Part shown: positions 1-7,415 of the stretch, piece by piece
How the letters are laid out: the number at the start of each line of letters is the position of its first letter
How positions within the stretch are numbered: position 1 is the stretch's first letter
From: Tabrizicola sp. TH137
GTDB lineage: Bacteria; Pseudomonadota; Alphaproteobacteria; Rhodobacterales; Rhodobacteraceae
DNA length: 64,000 nucleotides
NCBI RefSeq assembly: GCF_002855575.1
Contig: NZ_PKRQ01000001.1
Location: 558,001-622,000, forward strand
Direction of reading: 5' to 3'
Translations under genes and position numbers: made by a program
Notes under the pieces: model-generated
Databases searched by the model: none
The model's input: only the letters and a program-made list of their open reading frames with translations
Told to the model about the DNA's origin: nothing

Positions 1-791
1 ATGATGCGGTCGATCACGCCCAGCTTTTGCAGATCCTGCGCCGTCAGGCGCAGCGCCTCGGCCGCCTCGCGCATCTTCTCGGCATCCTTCCACAGGATGG
101 AGGCGCAGCCTTCCGGCGAGATCACCGAATAAACGGAATGTTCCAGCATCGCCACGCGATTGGCCGTGGCAAAGGCCACCGCCCCGCCCGACCCGCCCTC
201 TCCGATCACCACGGAAATCAGCGGCACGCCGATCTCCAGGCATTTCTGCGTGGACCGGGCAATCGCCTCGGCCTGCCCCCGCTCTTCCGCGCCCTTGCCC
301 GGATAGGCGCCGGGCGTATCGACCAGCGTCACCACCGGCAGGCGGAACCGGTCCGCCATATCCATCAGGCGGATCGCCTTGCGGTATCCTTCCGGCCGCG
401 CCATGCCGAAATTCCGCTCGATGCGCGACTTGGTGTCGTTGCCCTTCTCATGCCCGATCACCACGACCGGCTGATCATTGAACCGCGCCACGCCGCCCAT
501 CACCGCATGGTCATCGGCAAAGTTCCGGTCCCCCGCCAGCGAGGTGAATTCGGTGAACAGAGCGTCGATGTAATCCTTGCAATGCGGCCGGTCCGGGTGC
601 CGCGCCACCTGGCATTTCCGCCAGGGCGTCAGGTCCTTGTAGAGGTCCTTGAGCAGCGCCTCCGCCTTGCGGTCCAGCGCCTCGGCCTCCTTGGTCACAT
701 CCATCCCAGAATTGCCCCGCGCCATGGCGCGCAGCTCTTCCGCCTTGCCCTCGATCTCGGCCAGCGGCTTTTCGAATTCCAGATAGTTCAT
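1..791 (-). CDS. accA: Acetyl-CoA carboxylase carboxyltransferase subunit alpha (3' end beyond window)
   Basis: AccA pairs with AccD to transfer carboxyl from carboxybiotin to acetyl-CoA, giving malonyl-CoA for fatty-acid synthesis in the cytoplasm. The protein starts [15 protein letters not shown] and about 263 residues are visible. Family landmarks are the HPDRPH stretch near residue 63, the VDTPGAYPG segment and the glycine-rich GEGGSGGA oxyanion segment near residue 200. The usual length is about 319, so roughly 55 C-terminal residues lie off the left edge. The gene is read away from the MGMT-family gene and has its own candidate promoter just upstream. Identity is firm; only the end is unseen. 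Confidence 0.95.
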   Translation of the reverse strand, partial: MNYLEFEKPLAEIEGKAEELRAMARGNSGMDVTKEAEALDRKAEALLKDLYKDLTPWRKCQVARHPDRPHCKDYIDALFTEFTSLAGDRNFADDHAVMGGVARFNDQPVVVIGHEKGNDTKSRIERNFGMARPEGYRKAIRLMDMADRFRLPVVTLVDTPGAYPGKGAEERGQAEAIARSTQKCLEIGVPLISVVIGEGGSGGAVAFATANRVAMLEHSVYSVISPEGCASILWKDAEKMREAAEALRLTAQDLQKLGVIDRI

Positions 792-817
792 CGGACAGTC
801 TCCAGACGGATCGCCCC

Positions 818-846
818 TATATGGCCAGAGGCGGGGCAAGATGCAA
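818..846 (-). promoter_or_regulatory. Candidate sigma-70 promoter of accA
   Basis: On the minus strand, TTGCAT (-35) and CATATA (-10) are separated by 17 bases, with the -10 ending about 27 bases before the accA start. It lies in the short gap between accA and the upstream MGMT-family gene. The -10 match is only moderate, so the call rests on spacing and position. Confidence 0.4.
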
Positions 847-869
847 CTCGCCCGCGCCTGCGCCCGGCC

Positions 870-1304
870 CTATCCCGCCGCCTGCCCCTGATCCAGCGCG
901 ATCAGATGCGCCACATGGTCCGGCCCGCAGGAGAGTTTCTTGGCCACCTTGCTGTCGGGCGTCACCACCCGCCAGAAGGGCACCACCTGATCCAGCGACT
1001 TGCCCTCGGCCAGATCGGTCAGCGCCACCTCGGCCACCACGCGCAGATAGATGGCCGTCGTCACCGGGCACATCGCATTGGCCCCCGCCTTGCGCGCCAA
1101 TTCGTTGCGCAGCCGGTCCATCGTCCGCGTTTCGCCCTGCGGGATACGGGCGAGGTAGTTGGCAATCTCGCCGGGCGAGGAAATCAGCATCGTGTTCCCC
1201 GCCTTCACCCCCGCGAAATCGGCATGCAGCATCACCACATGCGGGTCCTTCGCCGCGCCAAAGCGTTTGCGCCAATCGGTCGGTTTCTTCTTCTTCTCCG
1301 TCAT
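870..1304 (-). CDS. MGMT-family (alkyltransferase-like) protein without the active-site cysteine
   Basis: This 144-residue protein resembles the small MGMT-related family with the pattern IPxGxxxT, CPxTTxIY and PYWR. The segment IPQGETRTMDRLRNELA (residues 54-70) matches the DNA-binding helices of O6-alkylguanine alkyltransferases. At residues 109-112 the usual PCHR motif reads PFWR, so the alkyl-accepting cysteine is absent and a transferase reaction is not expected. A role in binding DNA or damaged bases is possible but is inference. The start chosen is the ATG in the TGATG overlap with the upstream SRPBCC gene, 6-7 bases after GGAGGG; the GTG one codon earlier is also possible. The two genes look co-transcribed. 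Confidence 0.7.
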   Translation of the reverse strand: MTEKKKKPTDWRKRFGAAKDPHVVMLHADFAGVKAGNTMLISSPGEIANYLARIPQGETRTMDRLRNELARKAGANAMCPVTTAIYLRVVAEVALTDLAEGKSLDQVVPFWRVVTPDSKVAKKLSCGPDHVAHLIALDQGQAAG

Positions 1305-1789
1305 CACATACCCTCCACACGCGACTTCAGCGCCGCAAGATAAGTAGTGGCAAAAGCCTCCGGATCAAAGAAGAGCCGCGCCAGAATCCGGCCCAGCGGT
1401 GAAGGCACCTCTGCCCGTTCCACCACCGAAATCCGTGTGCCGTCCCCGTCCGGCACCAGCACCGCCTCCCATGTCCCCGAATAGCCGGCATCCGAGGCAA
1501 AGCGCAGGCGGATGCGCGCCTCGCCCATCTCCTCCGCCACGAAGGATATCCGCTCCCCCCGCGCCGTCACCTCGGTCCAGCCGTCGCCCGTCCGCTCCAC
1601 CGCCGCGATGCCCGCGCGCCAGGCGGCCTGCGCCTCCACATCGGCGATCACCGCCACGATCTGCGCGGGCGGCGCCGCAATCACCACCTCTGCCCGTCCC
1701 TCCCGCGTGGCGGGCAAAAGCCATCCCACAAGAAACACCAGCCCCGCCAGTAGCAGCAGCGCGACACATATCCAGACCAGAAACCGCAT
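1304..1789 (-). CDS. Membrane-anchored SRPBCC (START-like) protein
   Basis: This 161-residue protein has one N-terminal hydrophobic helix (about residues 3-24), then a polyketide-cyclase/START-like fold. Recognisable segments are EVVIAAPPAQIVAVIADVEAQ at the domain start and GYSGTWEAVL in the later strands. Such folds bind hydrophobic ligands, but nothing here names the ligand. The helix suggests anchoring in the inner membrane with the domain on one side. The stop overlaps the start of the MGMT-family gene, so the two are probably translated together. Family assignment is fair; function is unknown. Confidence 0.65.
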   Translation of the reverse strand: MRFLVWICVALLLLAGLVFLVGWLLPATREGRAEVVIAAPPAQIVAVIADVEAQAAWRAGIAAVERTGDGWTEVTARGERISFVAEEMGEARIRLRFASDAGYSGTWEAVLVPDGDGTRISVVERAEVPSPLGRILARLFFDPEAFATTYLAALKSRVEGM

Positions 1790-2082
1790 GACATCCTCCG
1801 CATGACACCGGACCCTGCGCTAGCAAAGGATCGGGGCCTGCCGAAGTATCTCGATTTTTCTTGTTTGAGGTCAGGGACTTACGCCAAATCCGCACCCCGG
1901 AAACAGCAGCGCCCCGTGGGGTTGCCACGGGGCGTGCGTCCTCCCCTTTGCTGCGCGGGGCCTCCTCTCCCCGTGGGTCGCAGCGCGGGTAATCTTTTCA
2001 AAGCGCCCGAATTTAACGCTTCGGTTACAAAAGCCTGCCCGCTGGACAGGCGACCTGTCAACGATTCATTGCTTACCTTGCG
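1790..2082. other. Intergenic region with a GC-rich stem-loop
   Basis: About 290 bases separate the SRPBCC gene from the 3' end of mcl1; both are read leftward. A stem-loop with 10-base arms (CGCCCCGTGG and its complement) lies at 1910-1934. It may end mcl1 transcription, though no T-run follows it on the minus strand. No convincing gene is present. Confidence 0.5.
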
Positions 2083-3039
2083 TCAACCGGCGATCAATTC
2101 TGCCTGCCGGACAATGACTTCGGCCTGCTTGATGCTGGCGATGTCCACCAGACGGCCCTTATAGACCGTCGCACCCTCGCCCCGCGCCTTGGCGGCTTCC
2201 ATCGCGTCCAGAATTTCCCGCGCCTCGGCCACCGCCTGTTCCGACGGGGTGAAGACCTCATTCGCCAGCGTCACCTGTTTCGGGTGGATCGCCCATTTCC
2301 CCACCATGCCCAGCGTGGCCGACCGCCGCGCCTGCGCGCGGAAGCCTTCATCATCGCTGAAATCGCCGAAAGGCCCGTCCACCGGCAGGATGCCATGGGT
2401 GCGGCAGGCCGCCACGATGGCCGCCTGCGCCCAATGCCACGGGTCCGACCAATGCTTCGCACCCTCGCGCAGCATGTAATAGTTTTCCTGCGTCCCGCCG
2501 ATGCCCGTTGTCTGCATCCCCATGCTGGCCGCGAAATCCGCCGCCCCCAGCGACATCGCCTGCAAGCGCGGGCTGGCCTTGGCGATGTCCTCCACATGGG
2601 AAATGCCCGCCGCCGATTCGATAATGACCTCGAAGGCGATCGGCTTTGTCCGCCCCATCGCGCGTTCCACCGCCGTCACCAGCGCATCGACGGCATAGAT
2701 ATCCTCGGCGCAGCCCACCTTGGGGATCATGATCTGATCCAGCCGCGCGCCGCCCTTTTCCAGCAGGTCCACCACATCGCGATACCACCACGGCGTATCC
2801 AGCCCGTTGATCCGCACCGAAAGCGTCTTGCGCCCCCAATCCACGGCCGAGATGGCCTCGATGATGTTCTCGCGCGCCTGGGCCTTGTCCGACGGCGCAA
2901 CCGAATCCTCCAGATCGAGGTTGATCACATCCGCCTCGCTCGCCGCCATCTTGGCAAAGATCGCGGGCCGCGATCCGGGGCCGAACAGTTGGCAACGGTT
3001 CGGGCGGGCGGGGGCGGGGGGTTGCAGGCGGAAGCTCAT
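2083..3039 (-). CDS. mcl1: L-malyl-CoA / beta-methylmalyl-CoA lyase
   Basis: Mcl1 reversibly cleaves L-malyl-CoA to acetyl-CoA and glyoxylate, and beta-methylmalyl-CoA to propionyl-CoA and glyoxylate. It is the last part of the ethylmalonyl-CoA pathway that replaces the glyoxylate shunt in Rhodobacter. The 318-residue length equals the R. sphaeroides enzyme, and the sequence is close to it from memory. Arg76 (CoA/substrate) and the Mg ligands Glu141 (in IIESAAGI) and Asp168 (in SLGAADFA) are present. The start is the ATG beginning MSFRLQPPAP; the frame stays open upstream, but that extension has no homology. The upstream promoter overlaps a dyad, so regulation by carbon source is plausible. 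Confidence 0.96.
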   Translation of the reverse strand: MSFRLQPPAPARPNRCQLFGPGSRPAIFAKMAASEADVINLDLEDSVAPSDKAQARENIIEAISAVDWGRKTLSVRINGLDTPWWYRDVVDLLEKGGARLDQIMIPKVGCAEDIYAVDALVTAVERAMGRTKPIAFEVIIESAAGISHVEDIAKASPRLQAMSLGAADFAASMGMQTTGIGGTQENYYMLREGAKHWSDPWHWAQAAIVAACRTHGILPVDGPFGDFSDDEGFRAQARRSATLGMVGKWAIHPKQVTLANEVFTPSEQAVAEAREILDAMEAAKARGEGATVYKGRLVDIASIKQAEVIVRQAELIAG

Positions 3040-3079
3040 GGTCGTCTCGTAAGGAAATTTCGGATCAGGCTGCTTCAGG

Positions 3080-3107
3080 GTTATATTCTTGCGCTGCGCT
3101 GCGCAAG
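3080..3107 (-). promoter_or_regulatory. mcl1 promoter with overlapping inverted repeat (putative operator)
   Basis: On the minus strand a good -10 box, TATAAC (3080-3085), is preceded at 15-16 bases by TTGCGC/CTTGCG as a -35. An inverted repeat, CTTGCGC-N6-GCGCAAG (3088-3107), spans the -35 and spacer. A protein bound there would block RNA polymerase, so this is a likely repressor site or a half-site for a short-chain acyl-CoA-responsive regulator. The regulator is not in the window. Confidence 0.5.
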
Positions 3108-3181
3108 CGCCATTTCGCAGGTGCAGCATGACTTGACAGCGCACCCCCGCTCCCGCCCCCTCCGGCCAAAGGGAGTGCCCC

Positions 3182-4144
3182 ATGATCACCGCCACGCTCG
3201 ACACCTTCCCCCTTGCCCGCGCCTTCACCATCTCGCGCGGGTCCAAGACCGAGGCGCGGGTGGTCACCGTCACCGTCACACGGGGCGGCATCACCGGGCG
3301 CGGCGAATCCGTCCCCTATGCCCGCTATGGCGAAACGTCTGACTCCGTGCTGGCCCAGATCGCCAGCCTGCCCGAAGGCATCACCCGTGCCGCGCTGCAA
3401 GAGGCGCTGCCCCCCGGCGCGGCGCGCAACGCCGTGGATTGCGCGCTCTGGGATTGGGAGGCGAAATCGCAGGGCAGCCGTGTCTGGCACCTCGCGGGCC
3501 TGCCCGCACCCCGCCCCCGCATCACCGCCTTTACCCTGTCACTCGACACGCCCGATGCCATGCGCGCCCAAGCGCAAGAGAATGCCCACCGCCCGGTGCT
3601 GAAGATCAAGCTCGGCACCCCCGACGACATGCCAAGGCTGGAGGCCGTGCGCGAGGGCGCGCCCAGCTCCACCATCCTCATCGACGCCAACGAAGGCTGG
3701 ACACCCGAGATCTACACCGACCTCGCCCCCCACCTCCTCCGCCTTGGCGTGGCACTGGTGGAACAGCCGCTCCCCGCCGGGGCCGATGACCTGCTGGCAG
3801 AGATCCCCCACCCCATCCCCATCTGCGCCGATGAATCCGCCCATGACCGCCGCAGCCTGCCCGCGCTGCGCGGCAAATACGACATGGTCAACCTGAAGCT
3901 CGACAAGACCGGCGGGCTGACCGAAGCGCTGCTCATGGTGCAAGAGTCCCGCACGGCGGGCTTGCCCCTGATGGTCGGCTGCATGGTCGGCACCTCGCTC
4001 GCCATGGCCCCGGCGATCCTGCCCGCGCAAGGGGCCACCTTCACCGATCTGGACGGCCCCCTCCTGCTGGCCCGCGACCGTGAACCCGCGCTACGCTATG
4101 ATGACGAAGGGGTGCATCCACCAGAAGCGGCGCTGTGGGGATAA
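3182..4144 (+). CDS. dgcA: Dipeptide epimerase / DgcA-type enolase-superfamily racemase
   Basis: This 320-residue member of the mandelate racemase/enolase superfamily has the layout of L-Ala-D/L-Glu epimerases, the family also annotated as N-acetyl-D-glutamate racemase DgcA in alphaproteobacteria. Catalytic lysines lie in the KIK motif (141-143) and at Lys242 in KLDK. Metal ligands are Asp168 (LIDAN), Glu194 (VEQP) and Asp217 (CADES). It probably epimerises Glu-containing peptidoglycan fragments or N-acylated glutamate. The partner DgcN is not nearby, so substrate choice is open. An AAAGGGAG ribosome site precedes the ATG. The gene diverges from mcl1 across about 140 bases. Confidence 0.8.
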   Translation: MITATLDTFPLARAFTISRGSKTEARVVTVTVTRGGITGRGESVPYARYGETSDSVLAQIASLPEGITRAALQEALPPGAARNAVDCALWDWEAKSQGSRVWHLAGLPAPRPRITAFTLSLDTPDAMRAQAQENAHRPVLKIKLGTPDDMPRLEAVREGAPSSTILIDANEGWTPEIYTDLAPHLLRLGVALVEQPLPAGADDLLAEIPHPIPICADESAHDRRSLPALRGKYDMVNLKLDKTGGLTEALLMVQESRTAGLPLMVGCMVGTSLAMAPAILPAQGATFTDLDGPLLLARDREPALRYDDEGVHPPEAALWG

Positions 4145-4265
4145 GCAGACCAATTGAGACCCAGATCAGACCCCACCCCAAGCTTGATCCGGGGCCTCCA
4201 CCTGCGCCTTGCAGGTTCCGGGGCAGGCCGGGGACCGGCTCGACAGGTCACGGTTGGCCCGCGTG

Positions 4266-4661
4266 TCACGCAAACGGATTGACCACCCGCAGCACCCCCT
4301 CCACGACCAGCCCATCCTGCATGTCTTCCGAAAGCACCCGATCACAGCCTGCAACCAGCGCCGCCGCGACGATCATCGAATCATAGACGGACAAACCGTA
4401 TCGCGCCGCCACTGCCCGCCCGGCATCATGGACCTCGACCGTCAGGTCCAGGACCGGACACAGACGCCTGATCCCGGCCAGAAACTCTCCTGCCTCTGCC
4501 AAGTCCATGCCTGCCTTGCGCACACAGTTCACCAGCACCTCGTTCAGCACCTGAACACTGATCGTGCCACCTGCCGCCAGCACGGCCTCTGCCCTATCCG
4601 CCTTCGGCCCGTCATCCAGCAGGTAGAGGATCACATTGCTGTCGATGAAGTCACCGCCCAT
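4266..4661 (-). CDS. PIN-domain toxin (VapC-like)
   Basis: This 131-residue PIN-domain protein is a likely Mg-dependent ribonuclease toxin. The acidic active-site residues are visible: Asp7 (FIDSNV), Glu41 (VLNEVL), Asp94 (VYDSMI) and Asp113 (LSEDM). It overlaps the last 11 bases of the upstream AbrB-type antitoxin gene, which is typical of translationally coupled toxin-antitoxin pairs. The 120 bases after its stop hold only degenerate GC-rich repeat-like sequence. RNA target unknown. Confidence 0.85.
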   Translation of the reverse strand: MGGDFIDSNVILYLLDDGPKADRAEAVLAAGGTISVQVLNEVLVNCVRKAGMDLAEAGEFLAGIRRLCPVLDLTVEVHDAGRAVAARYGLSVYDSMIVAAALVAGCDRVLSEDMQDGLVVEGVLRVVNPFA

Positions 4662-4878
4662 TGGCGTCGTCGCGGCTCAGACGATCCCCCGCAGCCAGCC
4701 GCCCGCGAAACCGCCGCAGCCCTGCCAGAACCTCCTCTGGCCGCGCCTCGCGCTGCACGGCGAAACCACCCGCCTCAGGGCGCAGCGAAACCTCGTCACC
4801 CTCGCGCAAACCCAGTTCACGCACCAGTTCCGCAGGCAGCCGCACCGCCAGCGAATTCCCCCATTTCGCAACCTGCAT
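4651..4878 (-). CDS. AbrB/MazE/SpoVT-type antitoxin
   Basis: This 75-residue protein starts MQVAKWGNSLAVRLPAELV, a typical swapped-hairpin AbrB DNA-binding domain (residues 1-45). The C-terminal 30 residues (RPEEVLAGLRRFRG onward) would bind and inhibit the PIN toxin encoded next. The start was set at this ATG because the upstream extension to 5049 lacks homology and runs through the operator. The pair should repress its own promoter through the palindrome 20 bases upstream. Confidence 0.85.
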   Translation of the reverse strand: MQVAKWGNSLAVRLPAELVRELGLREGDEVSLRPEAGGFAVQREARPEEVLAGLRRFRGRLAAGDRLSRDDANGR

Positions 4879-4897
4879 GACCACCTCCGCGCCTTTG

Positions 4898-4920
4898 GAT
4901 ATACATTTTAAATGTATATC
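4898..4920 (-). promoter_or_regulatory. Palindromic operator of the toxin-antitoxin operon
   Basis: A perfect inverted repeat with 11-base arms (GATATACATTT and its complement) around one central base lies 20 bases before the antitoxin start. It is strikingly AT-rich against the GC-rich surroundings and probably overlaps the promoter -10. This is the expected position for AbrB-type antitoxin autorepression. Confidence 0.75.
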
Positions 4921-5038
4921 ATTACTCTGGTATCGGCAATATCTGCCCTTCACCTGCCGGACAGGTGCCCACTTCCCCCTTGACCCCCGCCCCCCTTGCG
5001 CCCAAACCCCACCCATCCACTCGCGCAGGGAGAGCCCC

Positions 5039-5899
5039 ATGACCCGCACCGTCTATGTCAACGGCACCTACCTGCCCGAGGATCAGGCCACCGTCTCGGT
5101 CTTCGACCGGGGCTTCCTGATGGCGGATGGGGTCTATGAGGTGACCTCCGTCCTTGATGGCAAGCTCATTGATTTCGACGGCCACACCCGCCGCCTGCAT
5201 CGCAGCCTGTCGGAACTGGAGATGCAGGCCCCCTGCTCTGACGATGACCTACTGGAGATGCACCGCGAACTCGTGCGGAGGAACGGCATCGACCAGGGGA
5301 TGATCTACCTTCAGGTGACGCGCGGCAATCCCGGCGACAGGTCCTTCCTCTTTCCCGACGGGTCGGTGAAACCCACCATCGTCGCCTTTACCCAAGCCAT
5401 CCCCACCCTCGCCGATGCCCCCGCCGCAAAGACCGGCTTCAAGGTCATCTCGGTGCCCGACATCCGCTGGGGCCGCCGCGACATCAAGACGGTGCAGCTT
5501 CTCTACCCCTCCATGGCCAAGATGATGGCCAAGAAGGCCGGGGTGGATGATTCCTGGATGGTTGAGGATGGCCATGTCACCGAAGGCACCTCGAACAACG
5601 CCTATATCATCAAGGGCAACCGAATCATCACGCGGCAGCTTTCGAACGACATCCTGCATGGCATCACCCGCACCGCCGTCCTCCGCTTTGCCGCCGAGGC
5701 GCAGTTCGAGGTGGAGGAACGCCCCTTCACGGTGGAAGAGGTGAAGCAGGCCGACGAGGCCTTCGCCACCGCCGCCACGATCTTTGTCATGCCCGTGGTG
5801 GAAATCGACGGCGCGCAGATCGGTGCCGGGAAACCCGGCCCCGTCACCGCCCGCCTGCGCGAGCTTTACATCGAAGAGATGCGCAAGGCGGCGGTCTGA
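5039..5899 (+). CDS. dat: D-amino-acid transaminase (fold-type IV PLP enzyme)
   Basis: This 286-residue branched-chain/D-amino-acid aminotransferase-family protein probably interconverts D-alanine and 2-oxoglutarate with pyruvate and D-glutamate. The PLP lysine is Lys150 in RRDIKTVQLL, and the cofactor-binding segment VTEGTSNNAY (residues 180-189) follows. The N-terminal YVNGTYLPEDQATVSVFDRGF is typical of the family. AGGGAG lies about 7 bases before the ATG. It diverges from the toxin-antitoxin operon. A branched-chain substrate or 4-amino-4-deoxychorismate lyase activity cannot be fully excluded, but the DIKTVQLL motif favours D-amino acids. Confidence 0.85.
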   Translation: MTRTVYVNGTYLPEDQATVSVFDRGFLMADGVYEVTSVLDGKLIDFDGHTRRLHRSLSELEMQAPCSDDDLLEMHRELVRRNGIDQGMIYLQVTRGNPGDRSFLFPDGSVKPTIVAFTQAIPTLADAPAAKTGFKVISVPDIRWGRRDIKTVQLLYPSMAKMMAKKAGVDDSWMVEDGHVTEGTSNNAYIIKGNRIITRQLSNDILHGITRTAVLRFAAEAQFEVEERPFTVEEVKQADEAFATAATIFVMPVVEIDGAQIGAGKPGPVTARLRELYIEEMRKAAV

Positions 5900-5932
5900 C
5901 CGCCGCCGCACCGCTGCCCGGCCCCAGCTTCC

Positions 5933-7207
5933 CTAGGCCCCGACGTTCCAGCGGCCGAAGGTGAACTGCACGCCCTGCACGGCGGTCAGGGTCTGGCCTT
6001 CCAGCCGCAGCCCCACCTCGCCATCCAGCCGCACCAGCACCGCGCCATCCGCCTGTTCCAGCGTCAGGACGGGCCGCGTCGCCCCGGTATAGCGGATGTC
6101 GATCACATCCTGTGCCGGGTCGAAATCCGTCACCACCATGTTCTCGGCATCGACGGCGACAAGCTGATCTGCCCCCGCGCCCAAAGTCACGCGATCCGCG
6201 CCATCCACCCGCAGGATATCGTTCCCCGCCCCGCCTTCCAGCGTATCCGTCCCCGTCGCCGTGCCCGGCGCGCCCTGCCGGTTGGTGCCATATAGCACGT
6301 CGTCGCCATCCCCGCCGCTCAGGCTGTCATTCTCCGCCCCGCCCAGCAGCGTGTCATTCCCGGCCCCGCCCAGAATCGTGTCGAGGCCCGCCCCGCCTTC
6401 CACGCTGTCATCGCCGAACCCGGCATCCAGCGTGTCATTCCCCGCCCCGCCGAACAGGTCATCCGCGCCAAGATCGCCAAACAGCCCGTCACCGCCCGCC
6501 CCGCCGGTCAGGGTGTCATCGCCATCCCCGCCGCGCCCGACCATCGCGCCCGTATCATCGGACCCGTCCAGCACGTCATTGCCAGCGCCAAGGAAGAAGG
6601 CATCCACCGCGGCATCGCCCACCGCCTTAACCCGATCCGCGCCATCGCCGCCAAAGACCGTATCCACTCCGGCCCCGTCACCGATCGCATCATCGCCCGC
6701 GCCGCCCTGCAACAGGTCATTGCCCGCGCCCCCGGCCAGCACGTCATTTCCCTCGCCCCCGCTCAGCGCATCTTCGCCAAAGCCGCCAAAGAGCGTATCC
6801 GCCCCCAGCCCGCCCGTCAGCGAGTCATCGCCCAGCTTGCCCATCAGCAGGTCATTGCCGCTGCCGCCAATGCCGATATCGGCCCCGACGCCGCCGAAGA
6901 TGCGGTCATTGTCCGCACCGCCCTGAAGCCAGTCATCCCCGCCATAGCCAAGGATCGTGTCATCGCCCGTCTGGCCAAAGATCGTATCCGCCCGCACCGT
7001 GCCGCCAAGGAACTGGGCATCTGCCGCCGCCGTGACATCCGCCGTCCGCAGCGTCGCCGCATCGGCCTCTGTGGCCGAGACTGTGGCCTGATCGGCCATG
7101 TCCCCTGCGGCATCGGAAAGATCCGACCCATCTGCCTCGTCATCCCCATCGCCGCCCATCAGCGACATCAGGGGAAGACCGGCCAGCAACAGCAACAACG
7201 CACTCAT
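5933..7207 (-). CDS. RTX-repeat calcium-binding protein with N-terminal hydrophobic segment (RTX1)
   Basis: This 424-residue protein has a hydrophobic start (MSALLLLLAGLPLMSLMGG), an acidic linker, then many GGxGxDxLx nonapeptides from about residue 80 to 330, which form a Ca-binding beta-roll. The C-terminal ~90 residues carry VVTDFDPAQDVIDI, a motif common at the end of RTX proteins secreted by type I systems. The N-terminal hydrophobic segment is unusual for type I substrates and could anchor the protein. A second RTX gene lies just upstream on the same strand and a third at 31.7-32.7 kb. No catalytic domain is visible. Confidence 0.85.
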   Translation of the reverse strand: MSALLLLLAGLPLMSLMGGDGDDEADGSDLSDAAGDMADQATVSATEADAATLRTADVTAAADAQFLGGTVRADTIFGQTGDDTILGYGGDDWLQGGADNDRIFGGVGADIGIGGSGNDLLMGKLGDDSLTGGLGADTLFGGFGEDALSGGEGNDVLAGGAGNDLLQGGAGDDAIGDGAGVDTVFGGDGADRVKAVGDAAVDAFFLGAGNDVLDGSDDTGAMVGRGGDGDDTLTGGAGGDGLFGDLGADDLFGGAGNDTLDAGFGDDSVEGGAGLDTILGGAGNDTLLGGAENDSLSGGDGDDVLYGTNRQGAPGTATGTDTLEGGAGNDILRVDGADRVTLGAGADQLVAVDAENMVVTDFDPAQDVIDIRYTGATRPVLTLEQADGAVLVRLDGEVGLRLEGQTLTAVQGVQFTFGRWNVGA

Positions 7208-7415
7208 GACAAAACCTCGGCAAGGGAAACGGAACCACGGCGAAAGGCTAAGGGCGCTGCCTTGATTCGGCCAAGATTCTTTTGATTTCGCGGGGTATTG
7301 TTAGGGAATTGGAAACAACTCCCGCGCCTGCGGCATACGCCCCCCCCGATTCGTGGACAATGGCCTGTCAGGGCCTGTCAGCGCGGCATCCGGGGCCTGC
7401 CCATCCCGCGCCGCC

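Noticed and set aside
3133-3138. TTGACA as the -35 of a dgcA promoter
   Set aside because: No acceptable -10 sequence occurs 15-19 bases downstream.
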